A stretch of 52,591 bases of DNA, taken from NCBI GenBank assembly GCA_022750295.1, contig JAKIVZ010000016.1, positions 1-52,591 of the forward strand, given 5' to 3'. Shown here piece by piece: positions 32,625 to 40,830 of this stretch; within the stretch, counting starts at the first letter, position 1, and every line of letters starts with the position of its first letter. The notes beneath the pieces were generated by a model that was not told where the DNA came from, did no database searches, and saw only the letters and a list, made by a program, of their open reading frames with translations. The stretch comes from Candidatus Lutacidiplasma silvani. Its GTDB lineage: Archaea > Thermoplasmatota > Thermoplasmata > Lutacidiplasmatales > UBA184. The translations under genes were made by a program, and so were the position numbers.

Positions 32625-33698
32625 CTACTTCGATGCGCCGCGGCGGACCGAGACGTCGACCTCGTCGCCCGTCCAGTCGAAGCGGAGCCGCGAGCGGGGT
32701 TGCCAGACCTTTCGACGGTCCCAGAGCGCCCCGATCAGGAGCGGCAGCCCGATTGACGCGTCCAGGTGGGCCATCGAGCGGGTCGCCGTCTTCGAGATCT
32801 TCCCCCACGACTGCGCCTCGTCGAGGGTCGACCCCGAAAGGCCCCCCCAGTGCGGGACGTCGGTGGTGATCTGGAGGGCATAGAAGTGGCCCTCGCCTTC
32901 ACGCCCGAACGCGTAGTTCGCCATCACAATCCCGTCGTTGATCCAGTTCTTCGGCGTCCCCCCGCCGATGTAGACGACGGCGGTCCGGGGCGAATGCGCG
33001 AGGATCTGGACGAGCTCGTAGTTGTCCCGGACCGAGTCGAGGAGGAACCGGGCCTTGTCGCGGTTCTTCTGGTAGTGGAGGGTGAGGCCGATCCCGATCG
33101 AACTGTCGATCAGAGCTGGGGAAAAGACCGGGACCCCGCGCCGGGCGGCGGTGCTGACGATCGAGTCCGGGTTCGGGAATTGCTCCCCGAGGAATTGGAG
33201 ATACTCCCGGGACGAGGCGGGGCGCGGAGGGAACTTCTCGGTGACGGCTCCGATCGCCCGGTCGGTGTCCTCGAACTTGAGTTCATCGACGTACGTGTCG
33301 TAGATCCGGTCGAGGTACAGCTCCCGGAGCTGGACGTCGTCGGCGCTCGGGGTACCGACCCAGTGCTTCCCCCCGATCGTCTGGTAGATGTCCTGGTAGA
33401 GGACCGCCCCCGTGGAGACAACGACATCGACGAGTCCCCAATCGATCGCGTCGCGAAGGACCTTTCGGAGGCCGGCGGCGATCAGGGGCCCGGAGAGGCC
33501 GAGAAAGATGGTGGGCCGCTTCGGGTCGGTGAGGGCGTTCTCCCACACCTCGAGTGCCCGGCCGAGGTTCCGCGCCTGAATCGAGGTTCCCTGGAATTGG
33601 CGGAGGAGGGCTCCGAGGCCGTCGACCTTCGTGACGTCGATCGGGGCGACGCTCTTCTTCAGGATCGCCCGCCGCGCCGCGTCGACCTTCTTCGACAC
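32625..33698 (-). CDS. dys: Deoxyhypusine synthase
   Basis: Transfers the aminobutyl group of spermidine to a lysine of translation factor aIF5A, an archaeal and eukaryotic modification. The 357-residue protein has family blocks: NLGRALEVWENALTD, IFLGLSGPLIAAGLRKVLRDAIDWGLVDVVVSTGAVLYQDIYQ, and VFSPALIDSSIGIGL. The active-site lysine region is VVYIGGGTPKNWINDG, and YALQITTDVPHWGGLSGSTLDEAQSWGKI is near the end. The GTG at 33698 is set by a TATA element 26 bases upstream; the open frame continues upstream but that part is not family-like. Homospermidine synthase-type relatives share the fold, so substrate is likely but not certain. Confidence 0.88.
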   Translation of the reverse strand: MSKKVDAARRAILKKSVAPIDVTKVDGLGALLRQFQGTSIQARNLGRALEVWENALTDPKRPTIFLGLSGPLIAAGLRKVLRDAIDWGLVDVVVSTGAVLYQDIYQTIGGKHWVGTPSADDVQLRELYLDRIYDTYVDELKFEDTDRAIGAVTEKFPPRPASSREYLQFLGEQFPNPDSIVSTAARRGVPVFSPALIDSSIGIGLTLHYQKNRDKARFLLDSVRDNYELVQILAHSPRTAVVYIGGGTPKNWINDGIVMANYAFGREGEGHFYALQITTDVPHWGGLSGSTLDEAQSWGKISKTATRSMAHLDASIGLPLLIGALWDRRKVWQPRSRLRFDWTGDEVDVSVRRGASK

Positions 33699-33719
33699 GG
33701 GCGTCCGAACGACGGCCCG

Positions 33720-33729
33720 TTCATAAACC
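33720..33729 (-). promoter_or_regulatory. TATA box for deoxyhypusine synthase
   Basis: GGTTTATGAA on the minus strand is centred about 26 bases before the GTG at 33698, so the mRNA is probably leaderless. Confidence 0.6.
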
Positions 33730-33789
33730 GGCCGGGGTCGCGGGCCCCGACGCACGGAAGTAGGGGAGCGTTGCTCTTCCTTCCCGCCG

Positions 33790-36060
33790 ATGCCGTTGAC
33801 CCGCGCCCCGGTCGCCCGATCGCTCAGCGGTCTCGCGGAGGGGAGCGGGCGGACGCTCGTCATCACCGGCCCGCCGCTCTCCGGGAAGAGCGAGCTCCTC
33901 GCGGAGCTCCGTTCGGCGCTCGCGGCCCGCCCGGTCCGGATGATCGAGCTGCGGGGCACGTACCGCGACCGGACGACCCCGTACGCCACGTTTGCCGCCG
34001 CAGAACCCCGTTCGGCCGATGCGCCCGAGCCGGACCCCGTGGTCGGCCCGTTCGCCGAACCGGAGCCGGAGATCGCCCCTGAGGTCGTCTTGGAGCTCCC
34101 CGCGTCCCCGTTCGCGTTCGGACCCGTCGACGACCCTCCCCGGAGCCGGCGCCGCCCGGAGCGGGGCCGGACCTCGTTCTTCGGACCGTCCCGGCCCCGC
34201 GGGGAGGCAATGGTCGACCCGCGGGAGTACTACCGGAATCTTGTCGAGGGGTTCCGGACCGACCCCGGTACGGCCGTCGCGATGCTCGTCGAGGACGCGA
34301 CCCTCGTCGACGCGGAGAGCCGCGACGTCGTCCTCCACGTCAGCGAGCGGACCCGGTGGCGACCGCTCCTCGTGGTCCTGGTCCTGGACACCTCGTTGCC
34401 GGCGTACTCGGCGTGGGAAGAGCGGCTCCTCGGCCGTGGCGACGTCGACTGGGTCCGGATCCCCCAGGCGAAGCCCGACCCCCGCGAGGCGCATCGCCTC
34501 GGGGAGAACTTCGAGACGATCCCCGACGCAACCCGTCGGGTCCTCGTCTTCACCGCGTTGATGGGGGGGTCGGTCACCGAAGTGAGCCTGGGACGGGCCA
34601 CCCGCCTCAACTTCCGGGCGCTCGCCGAGACGCTGGCCCCAGCGGTCGAGGCGAACCTGGTGCGGGTCGCCGACGGCCGGGTGACCATCCCCCATCTCGC
34701 CTGGGTCGGGCTCCTTCCCGAGCTCGTCCCCGAGCCGGTCCGGAAGGAGATGGAACGTGAGATCGGGGACGCGCTGGCGGCGCTGAACCCCGAGCCTGAC
34801 CTGAAACGGCGGATCGAGCTCGCCAACCACTACTACGCCGCGGCCCCGGACCCCACCGCGCTCCGGTACCTTCTCGAGACGGCGGAGATCAGCGAGCGCC
34901 TGGCCGCGTACGACGCGAGCGAAGAGGCGGTGGCGAAGGCGCTCACCTGCCTTCCGTCCCTCCCGGCCGCCGACCGCCCGGAGGCCGAAGCCGAGCTCGA
35001 GATGTTCCACGCTCGGACGCTCGTCTTCACGGGCCGGGTCGCCGAGGCCGAGCTCGCGCTCGAGGAAGGAATCTCCACCGCCCTGAACGAGAAGGTGCCC
35101 CCCGAGAGACTCGAAGAATGGGTCGAGCTCCTCCTTCCGGCGCTCCGGGCCGGAGGACCCCGCCCGTCCCTCGTCCTGGAGCTTTCGGAGCTTGCCGACC
35201 GGTGTCACGATTCCGGAGCGATTGCCGCCGAGGTCCTGCTGCTCATCGCGTTGAGCGAATTCGCCATCGACCGGGAACAGCGGGACCGCGCCCGGCTGGA
35301 CGCGGAACGGGCGTTGAAAATGGCCCGGACCCTCGGGCCCGGGCCGGTCCAGGGCCTTGCCCTCCTCTCGATGGGAACGATCCTCGCCGAGGGGACCGGG
35401 CCGGAACGGGCGTTGGCGCAACGGTTCTTCGCAAGCGCGCGGAGCATGCTCGCCGCCTCGCGGCGGTACGGCCTCGAGCAGATCGCGGAGGAGCTCCGGC
35501 TTCGGATCCTCGAACACCGGCGCGACGCCAAGGACGCCATCTCGGGGCACGAGCGCGCGATCCCCGTTTCCCAACGACTCCGTGCGGGCGTGGTGGAACT
35601 GTACCACCATCTCGACGTCGCCAGCCTTCTCTACGACGGGCCGGAGACCGGGTATGGCCGGGCGACGAAGTCGGTCCAACGGGCCCGCGAGCTGACGGAG
35701 ACCCTCCACCTGCTCCCGCCCTCGTCGGGCTTCCTCCGCGAGTGGGTGCTCGAAGGGCGGCTGGCGGCGGCGGACGAGCGGCTCGACGTCGCGCGGGACC
35801 GGTGGACGGCCATCCTCGACCGACCCGGACCGGTGCTCTACCCGCGGATCCGGGCGGAGGCGGCGCTCCGACTCGCGTTGCTGGAATTCGCCGACCACCG
35901 ACCGAACGAGGCGCGCGCGTACCTCGACCGGCTCCACGGCGAGGAATTGGAAAAATCGCTGCCGAAGAGCTGGGTGATCGGGCCGGAGACCCTCGAACAG
36001 AAGGCGGAGGGTCTCCACCATGGGGCCGGGCCGCTCCCGACGACGAAGTCGTCCCGTTAG
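33790..36060 (+). CDS. AAA/STAND-like ATPase with helical repeat C-terminus
   Basis: A 756-residue protein built like the regulator at 28816 but without an N-terminal winged helix. Walker A is TLVITGPPLSGKSELLAEL (residues 22-40). A proline- and acid-rich insertion (residues 75-145) separates it from a Walker B-like VAMLVEDATLVDAESRDVVLHV. From about residue 330 to the end it is alpha-helical with TPR-like A/L/Y spacing. VRVADGRVTIPHLAWVGLLPELV may be a degenerate winged helix that follows the ATPase core. Likely a signal-responsive scaffold or regulator. The ATG at 33790 directly precedes the ATPase domain. It is divergent from deoxyhypusine synthase, and its stop overlaps that of the Gdt1-like gene. 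Confidence 0.65.
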   Translation: MPLTRAPVARSLSGLAEGSGRTLVITGPPLSGKSELLAELRSALAARPVRMIELRGTYRDRTTPYATFAAAEPRSADAPEPDPVVGPFAEPEPEIAPEVVLELPASPFAFGPVDDPPRSRRRPERGRTSFFGPSRPRGEAMVDPREYYRNLVEGFRTDPGTAVAMLVEDATLVDAESRDVVLHVSERTRWRPLLVVLVLDTSLPAYSAWEERLLGRGDVDWVRIPQAKPDPREAHRLGENFETIPDATRRVLVFTALMGGSVTEVSLGRATRLNFRALAETLAPAVEANLVRVADGRVTIPHLAWVGLLPELVPEPVRKEMEREIGDALAALNPEPDLKRRIELANHYYAAAPDPTALRYLLETAEISERLAAYDASEEAVAKALTCLPSLPAADRPEAEAELEMFHARTLVFTGRVAEAELALEEGISTALNEKVPPERLEEWVELLLPALRAGGPRPSLVLELSELADRCHDSGAIAAEVLLLIALSEFAIDREQRDRARLDAERALKMARTLGPGPVQGLALLSMGTILAEGTGPERALAQRFFASARSMLAASRRYGLEQIAEELRLRILEHRRDAKDAISGHERAIPVSQRLRAGVVELYHHLDVASLLYDGPETGYGRATKSVQRARELTETLHLLPPSSGFLREWVLEGRLAAADERLDVARDRWTAILDRPGPVLYPRIRAEAALRLALLEFADHRPNEARAYLDRLHGEELEKSLPKSWVIGPETLEQKAEGLHHGAGPLPTTKSSR

Positions 36061-36656
36061 CCGAGGGCCGACGGGAACCAGCCCGGCATCAGGGCGTACA
36101 CGATCGTCACCACGCCCGCGACGGCCAGGATCACGACGACCACCCGCTCGAGGAGCCTCGGCTCGACCCTCGCCCCCAACCGGGATCCGATCAGCGAGGC
36201 GGTGGCGGCGACCCCGGCGAGCGCGGTCCCGGCCGCCAGGCCAACGAGGACCGGATTCTGGATCGTGCTCACGAAGAGGATGGTGAAGATCATCGTGGTA
36301 TCGCCGAGCTCGAGCAGGAAGATCAGGAGAAAGGCGGTGGCGAACGCCGATCGACCGGCGGGGGGACGCCGGTCGGCCTCCGGGACGACGACCAGGTACG
36401 CGGCGTAGCCGAGAAGAAAGAGACCGCCCCCGAGCCGGAGATAGATCAGGTGGCCGCCGAGCGCGTCCAGGAGGGCGGTCCCGACCGCAACCGCGAGCAG
36501 CGTGGTCAGCGCGAATGCGCTTGCCGCCCCGGCCCACGTCGGACGAGGGTCCTGCTTCGCGGCGAGGCCGATCAGGGCAAAGTTCGTCCGGTCGAGGAAC
36601 TCGAGGCCACCCACGACGACGAAGACGAGCGCGAATTCGGCGACCAGGTCGGCCAC
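36057..36656 (-). CDS. GDT1/UPF0016-family cation transporter
   Basis: A 199-residue membrane protein with six hydrophobic helices in two halves, the layout of the Gdt1/TMEM165/MneA family that exports Mn2+ or Ca2+. Each half should contain ExGD(K/R)(T/S). Here the first reads GLEFLDRTNFALIGLAAK and the second LLELGDTTMIFTILF, so the first glycine is replaced by leucine and the second basic residue by threonine. The substitutions may alter ion choice. The gene is convergent with the ATPase gene and overlaps its stop by four bases. It lies 20 bases upstream of nothing else on its strand except pyrI, whose stop precedes its start region by 18 bases. Confidence 0.75.
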   Translation of the reverse strand: MADLVAEFALVFVVVGGLEFLDRTNFALIGLAAKQDPRPTWAGAASAFALTTLLAVAVGTALLDALGGHLIYLRLGGGLFLLGYAAYLVVVPEADRRPPAGRSAFATAFLLIFLLELGDTTMIFTILFVSTIQNPVLVGLAAGTALAGVAATASLIGSRLGARVEPRLLERVVVVILAVAGVVTIVYALMPGWFPSALG

Positions 36657-36674
36657 GGCCCGAGACCTACTCGT

Positions 36675-37133
36675 CTAGGCGAGGTGGAGCAGGAAGTCGT
36701 CGACGAGCCGCTCGCAGTAGGCGCAACGGAGGACGACGGGCCGACGCCGGGCGACGTCGAATTCGCTCTCGACCGGCTCCCGCTGGTTCGTAATGCAGCT
36801 CGGGTTGGGGCACCGGACGACGCCCACGATCCGCTCGGGAAGGTCGACGACCCGTTTCTCCCGGACCTTGAACTCCCGAATGATCGAGATCGTCGCCGTC
36901 GGCGCGATGAGCGCGATCGCGTTCACCTTCCGCGGGGAGAGCTCCATGTTCTCGACCTTCACGATGTCCTTCCAGCCGAGCTTCTGACTGCGCACGTGCA
37001 GGACCACCGAAACGGTCGAGTCCTTGTCGAGGTCGTTGACGCCGATGATCCGCAGGACCTCGAGCGACAGCCCGTTGCCGATGTGGTCGATGACCGTCCC
37101 GTTCTTGATCGGCGTGATCTTCAGCTCGCGCAT
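36675..37133 (-). CDS. pyrI: Aspartate carbamoyltransferase regulatory chain
   Basis: Binds nucleotide effectors and, through a zinc domain, the catalytic chain PyrB to control pyrimidine synthesis. The 152-residue protein starts with ELKITPIKNGTVIDHIGNGLSLEVLRIIG, the allosteric nucleotide-binding domain. It continues with LSPRKVNAIALIAPTATISIIREFKVREKRVVDLP and ends with the zinc-binding VVRCPNPSCITNQREPV ... RCAYCERLV, four cysteines in the expected C-x4-C ... C-x2-C pattern. The ATG at 37133 lies 8 bases after the pyrB stop, so the two form an operon. Confidence 0.93.
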   Translation of the reverse strand: MRELKITPIKNGTVIDHIGNGLSLEVLRIIGVNDLDKDSTVSVVLHVRSQKLGWKDIVKVENMELSPRKVNAIALIAPTATISIIREFKVREKRVVDLPERIVGVVRCPNPSCITNQREPVESEFDVARRRPVVLRCAYCERLVDDFLLHLA

Positions 37134-37141
37134 CGCAGCCG

Positions 37142-38074
37142 TCACACCGCCTTTCCGGTGAGGATCAACGAGAGGAGCGCCATCCGGGTGGGAACCCCAA
37201 GGAACGCCTGTCGGAAGTACGCGGCGTGGGGGCTCCCATCGACCTCTGGGGCGATCTCGGTCGTCCGGGGAAGCGGATGCATGACGATCAGTCGGGGCTT
37301 GGCCCCGGACAGGAGCGCGGAATCGACCCGGTAGGAGCCGGCGACCTTCGCGTACTCCGACTCGTCGGCGAACCGCTCCCTCTGGATGCGGGTCACGTAG
37401 AGCACATCGGCCTCCCGTACCGCCTGATGGAGCTGGTCGACCTCCGTGACCTTGGCGCCAAGGTGATCGAGGTCCTCGCGGACATCCTCGGGAAGGGCGA
37501 GGGAGGAGGGGGAGGCGAGAACGAGCTCGGCCCCGAACACCCCGAGGGCGTGGGCCAGCGAGTGGACCGTTCGACCGTACCGAAGGTCGCCGAGGAGCAC
37601 GACCCGAAGCCCCGTCAGGGTCCCGAACGCTTCCTGCATCGTCGCAAGATCGAGCAGGGTCTGGCTGGGATGCTGGCCCGCTCCATCCCCGGCGTTGATG
37701 ACCGGTTTGTCCGACGCCTGCGCGGCCAGACGTCCGGCGCCCTCGTTGGGGTGCCGAAGTACGATGGCATCCCCGTACGCGGAGAGCATCCGCGTGGTGT
37801 CGTACAGGCTCTCGCCTTTCTTCACCGAGCTCGCCGCCGGGTCGGTGATCGATGCGGTCCGGCCGCCCAGCCGCTGCATCGCGGTCTCGAAGGAGAGGCG
37901 GGTGCGGGTGGACGGTTCCAAGAACGCCAGCATGAGCAGTTTGCCCGCCAGCTGCTGACCGACCTTGGATCCCTCGGCGTACGGGATCATCCGTCGAGTT
38001 CCTTTCAGGACCTCCTCGATGTCCTCCCGAGAAAGGTCCCGGATGGAGATCACGTCGCGGCCCTTCAGCCCCAT
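37142..38074 (-). CDS. pyrB: Aspartate carbamoyltransferase catalytic chain
   Basis: Condenses carbamoyl phosphate and aspartate, the committed step of pyrimidine synthesis. The 310-residue protein has the carbamoyl phosphate motif AFLEPSTRTRLSFETAMQRLGG, SVKKGESLYDTTRML, INAGDGAGQHPSQTLLDLATM, VLLGDLRYGRTVHSLAHAL, DVLYVTRIQRERF and VMHPLPRTTEIAPEVD, all canonical. ATG at 38074 is chosen because the family starts there (GLKGRDVISIRDLSREDIEEVL) and a TATA element lies 29 bases upstream. An in-frame upstream ATG would add 41 unlike residues. Confidence 0.95.
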   Translation of the reverse strand: MGLKGRDVISIRDLSREDIEEVLKGTRRMIPYAEGSKVGQQLAGKLLMLAFLEPSTRTRLSFETAMQRLGGRTASITDPAASSVKKGESLYDTTRMLSAYGDAIVLRHPNEGAGRLAAQASDKPVINAGDGAGQHPSQTLLDLATMQEAFGTLTGLRVVLLGDLRYGRTVHSLAHALGVFGAELVLASPSSLALPEDVREDLDHLGAKVTEVDQLHQAVREADVLYVTRIQRERFADESEYAKVAGSYRVDSALLSGAKPRLIVMHPLPRTTEIAPEVDGSPHAAYFRQAFLGVPTRMALLSLILTGKAV

Positions 38075-38097
38075 CCGAACGGCCGAACGGGGGGCCC

Positions 38098-38107
38098 AAC
38101 ATAATCG
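38098..38107 (-). promoter_or_regulatory. TATA box for pyrBI
   Basis: CGATTATGTT on the minus strand is centred about 29 bases before the pyrB ATG at 38074, consistent with a leaderless pyrBI mRNA. Confidence 0.55.
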
Positions 38108-38194
38108 TTTGGCCGACGGGCCCCGAGTCGCAGCTCCCCAACCTACCCGGCCGGCCGCCGGAGCCGACGCAGGGAATGGGGGAGGAGCGGAGAA

Positions 38195-38204
38195 CAATTA
38201 TTGG
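38195..38204 (+). promoter_or_regulatory. TATA box for the small membrane protein
   Basis: CAATTATTGG precedes the ATG at 38244 by about 45 bases, giving a leader of about 18-20 bases. Confidence 0.5.
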
Positions 38205-38243
38205 ACTCTAGGACATTCCCCGAACGACACGGGTCCGTCGGGA

Positions 38244-38468
38244 ATGGCGAGAATCGGTCCCTTCCGCGGCATGGCGGCGATCCTCTCGGGGTTCATTCTT
38301 CTCATCACCCTCCTCTTCGTTCTCTCGAACGTCCCTCTGAGCTTCCTCCTCGTCGGGTGGATTCTCCTCTGGTGGACCGGATTCCTGTGGGGCGTGGGAC
38401 TCCTGGCCTGGCCGTTCGGAGGGCTCGCCCACGCGCCCGCGAGGACCGACCTCGCCGACGACCGGTAA
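38244..38468 (+). CDS. Small two-helix membrane protein
   Basis: A 74-residue protein with two strongly hydrophobic helices, AAILSGFILLITLLFVLSNV and SFLLVGWILLWWTGFLWGVGLLAW, and a short charged tail (HAPARTDLADDR). It has a TATA-like element at the right distance and basic residues before helix 1, so the N-terminus is probably inside. No family is recognised. Its last 164 bases overlap the end of the MarR gene on the other strand. Confidence 0.6.
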   Translation: MARIGPFRGMAAILSGFILLITLLFVLSNVPLSFLLVGWILLWWTGFLWGVGLLAWPFGGLAHAPARTDLADDR

Positions 38469-39036
38469 CCCGTGCGGGTTCTGAACCGGGCTCGGTGCGA
38501 CGGACCCCGGCGGGCCCTCCGCCGAGGGCGGAGGGAGCCGGGAGGGAATCCGGCGAATCGGACGCAGACCGGCTCCGCAAAACTTTGCTCAAAACTTCCA
38601 GCTCCGCTCGAAGAGAGGTGCGGTGGTCGACAGGTAAGTCCTCGTAGACCTCGGCGAGCCTCGCCCGATACTCCCGACGAGCTGCGTCCCGCACTCGTCT
38701 CCCGGCGGCCGTGAGGTCCAGGAGGTAGGCCCGACCGTCGGAGGGATGGGGTCGTGTCTGCACCCAACCCTTCCCGCGAACCTGCGCCACGAGGTCGGTC
38801 ATCGACGCCGGGGCGAGCCCGAGGTTTTCCGCGAGCTGGGAGGGCGTGCGGGGTCCCTCCACGAGCCGATTCAACACGCGGTACTCTCCGAGATGGATCC
38901 CGCGGCGGGCGACGCCGGCCCGGAGCTCGTCGCGGATCCGACGATGGCAGTCCCGGAGGGTGTCCCAGAGGGAATCGCTCCCATCTTCCGTCTGGAACGA
39001 AGCGTTCGGGTTCGGGGACGTGGGGTGTCGAGGCAT
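38305..39036 (-). CDS. MarR-family transcriptional regulator
   Basis: A 243-residue protein with a MarR winged helix over residues 20-155: DSLWDTLRDCHRRIRDELRAGVARRGIHLGEYRVLNRLVEGPRTPSQLAENLGLAPASMTDLVAQVRGKGWVQTRPHPSDGRAYLLDLTAAGRRV. The recognition helix is ASMTDLVAQVRGKG and the wing RPHPSDGRAYLLDLT. MarR proteins usually end near there, about 150 residues. The extra 90 residues are arginine-rich and antisense to the small membrane gene, so the natural protein may be shorter. The gene is divergent from the ABC transporter genes at 39236 and may repress them. Confidence 0.8.
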   Translation of the reverse strand: MPRHPTSPNPNASFQTEDGSDSLWDTLRDCHRRIRDELRAGVARRGIHLGEYRVLNRLVEGPRTPSQLAENLGLAPASMTDLVAQVRGKGWVQTRPHPSDGRAYLLDLTAAGRRVRDAARREYRARLAEVYEDLPVDHRTSLRAELEVLSKVLRSRSASDSPDSLPAPSALGGGPAGVRRTEPGSEPARVTGRRRGRSSRARGRALRTARPGVPRPTGIRSTRGESTRRGGSSEGRSRERRGG

Positions 39037-39204
39037 CTCAGCTCCTCTCGAGAACCGGCACGGCGCTCCGGCCGGGGCACTGATCCCACGGTGGGACATC
39101 GCCAACGCGGGTCGAGAATTCGCGCGGCTCGAAACTTGAACACGGCACGTGCTCGGCGACTCCCGTTGGCTTGACCCCCACCGTCCCGGCTCAGGGACCC
39201 AAGA

Positions 39205-39214
39205 ACTATTAAGG
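39205..39214 (+). promoter_or_regulatory. TATA box for the ABC transporter operon
   Basis: ACTATTAAGG is centred 27 bases before the ATG at 39236, giving a leaderless mRNA. Confidence 0.6.
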
Positions 39215-39235
39215 TTCCGTAGCAGTTGGGCGGTC

Positions 39236-40039
39236 ATGGAGAGTTCGGCCGCGGTCCTCGTGGAAGGGCTCACCAAGGAGTACGGGCCGGTACGGGCCCT
39301 CGACGCGGTCGACCTCACCGTCCGGCGCGGGGAAGTCTTCGCACTTCTCGGGCCGAACGGCGCGGGCAAAACGTCGCTGCTGCGCGTCCTCGTGACGCTC
39401 ACGCTCCCGACGTCGGGATCGGTCGAGGTGTTCGGGCACGACGTCCGGAACGAGGCCAGCCGGGTCCGAGCTTTGCTGGGCTACCTTCCGCAGCAGCTCT
39501 CGGTCGACGGCGCGCTGACCGCGCGCGAGAACGTTTGGCTCTTCGCCGGTCTCTACGACATCCCCTGGCGGGAGCGTCCTGCCCGCGTCTCGGAGGCACT
39601 CGACCGGATGGGGCTGACGCCGGCCGCCGACCGGCTCACGTCGACCTTCTCGGGAGGAATGGTGCGTCGCCTGGAGCTCGCCCAAGCCTTGGTCCATGGC
39701 CCGAGGCTCCTTGCGTTGGACGAGCCGACGGTTGGCCTCGACCCCATCGCCCGAGGCGATTTTTGGGCGCGGATTCGAGAGCTCCGCGACCGGGACGGGA
39801 CGACCGTACTCCTGTCGACCCACTACCTCGAGGAAGCGGAGGACTTCGCCGACCGGGTCGCTCTGCTGCACCATGGAAAGGTCCAGGCGGTCGACACCCC
39901 GTCGGCGCTCGAGTCGAGGTTGGGCGAGGGGAGCAACCTCGAGGACGTGTTCCGCTCCTTCGCGAGCGACGATGCCGCGACTTCCGGGGGGTGGAAGGAC
40001 GTCCGCGCGACACGAAGAACCGTTCAGCGAGTGGCGTAA
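39236..40039 (+). CDS. ABC transporter ATP-binding protein (DrrA-like)
   Basis: A 267-residue ABC ATPase for an exporter. Walker A is LLGPNGAGKTSLLRVL, the Q-loop LGYLPQQLSVDG and the signature STFSGGMVRRLELAQAL. Walker B is RLLALDEPTVGLDPIARGDFW, followed by the switch histidine in LLSTHYLEEAEDFADRVALLHHGKV. This subgroup works with ABC-2 permeases in drug or lipid-linked substrate export. Start from the TATA spacing. The permease gene follows at once, and the MarR gene is divergent. Confidence 0.9.
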   Translation: MESSAAVLVEGLTKEYGPVRALDAVDLTVRRGEVFALLGPNGAGKTSLLRVLVTLTLPTSGSVEVFGHDVRNEASRVRALLGYLPQQLSVDGALTARENVWLFAGLYDIPWRERPARVSEALDRMGLTPAADRLTSTFSGGMVRRLELAQALVHGPRLLALDEPTVGLDPIARGDFWARIRELRDRDGTTVLLSTHYLEEAEDFADRVALLHHGKVQAVDTPSALESRLGEGSNLEDVFRSFASDDAATSGGWKDVRATRRTVQRVA

Positions 40040-40055
40040 GTTGAGGGCCTCGGCC

Positions 40056-40826
40056 GTGGGGCTCCCGAGGCTCCCGCTCCGGCTCGCGACGTTCGCCGTG
40101 ATCGAATTGCGACGGATCGTCCACGACCCGTGGGAGATCGTCAGTCGGATCATCCAACCGGTGCTCTGGCTCCTTCTCTTCGGAGAGACGCTGACCCGGC
40201 TCCACGCGTTCCCGACGCCCGGTGAGATCCCGTACCTGACGTACCTCGCGCCCGGGATCATCGCCCAGTCGGCGGTGTTCGTCGCGATCTTCTACGGGAT
40301 CATGCTCGTCTGGGACCGGGACGCCGGCCTGCTCGCGAAGATGCTGGCCACGCCGACCCCCCGCTCCGCCATCGTGGCGGGGAAGGCGTTCGCCGCGTCG
40401 GTCCGGGGGCTCGTCCAAGCGGTGGTGATCCTGATCTTGGCTGCCCTGCTCTCGGTGGGCATCCTCTGGGACCCGCTGACGCTCCTCGCGGCGGCGGTGT
40501 TCGTTGTGCTGGGAGCCTCGTTCTTCGCGTGCCTTTCGATGGTCCTTGCCGGGCTCGTGCGCCACCGGGATCGGATGATGGGGATCGGGCAGGCGATCAG
40601 CCTCCCGCTCTTCTTCGCCTCGAACGCCCTCTACCCGACTTCGGTGATGCCCGTGCCTTTGCAGTACGTCAGCGCCGGGAATCCGATGTCGTACGAGGTC
40701 GACGCCCTTCGAGGCCTGCTCGTCGGGACCCCGTGCCATCTGGCTTTGGACGCCGTCGTCTTGCTCGGCTCGACCGCCCTCATGGTCGTACTCGCGTCGC
40801 AATTGCTGATGCGGCTCGTTCGCTGA
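40056..40826 (+). CDS. ABC-2 family permease
   Basis: A 256-residue ABC-2 membrane subunit with six hydrophobic helices. It has IVSRIIQPVLWLLLFG at the first helix, YLTYLAPGIIAQSAVFVAIFYGIMLVWDRDAGLLAKMLATPTPRSAIVAGKAFAASVRGL (the ABC-2 core with the conserved coupling region) and a last helix VVLLGSTALMVVLASQLLM. It pairs with the ATPase just before it. A TTG at 40041 and this GTG at 40056 are both possible starts; either lies just past the ATPase stop at 40039. Confidence 0.85.
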   Translation: MGLPRLPLRLATFAVIELRRIVHDPWEIVSRIIQPVLWLLLFGETLTRLHAFPTPGEIPYLTYLAPGIIAQSAVFVAIFYGIMLVWDRDAGLLAKMLATPTPRSAIVAGKAFAASVRGLVQAVVILILAALLSVGILWDPLTLLAAAVFVVLGASFFACLSMVLAGLVRHRDRMMGIGQAISLPLFFASNALYPTSVMPVPLQYVSAGNPMSYEVDALRGLLVGTPCHLALDAVVLLGSTALMVVLASQLLMRLVR

Positions 40827-40830
40827 CGGA

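Noticed and set aside
33721-36537. Minus-strand frame of 938 codons
   Set aside because: It lies antisense to the AAA/STAND gene and covers the Gdt1-like gene in another frame; composition is low-complexity and charged.
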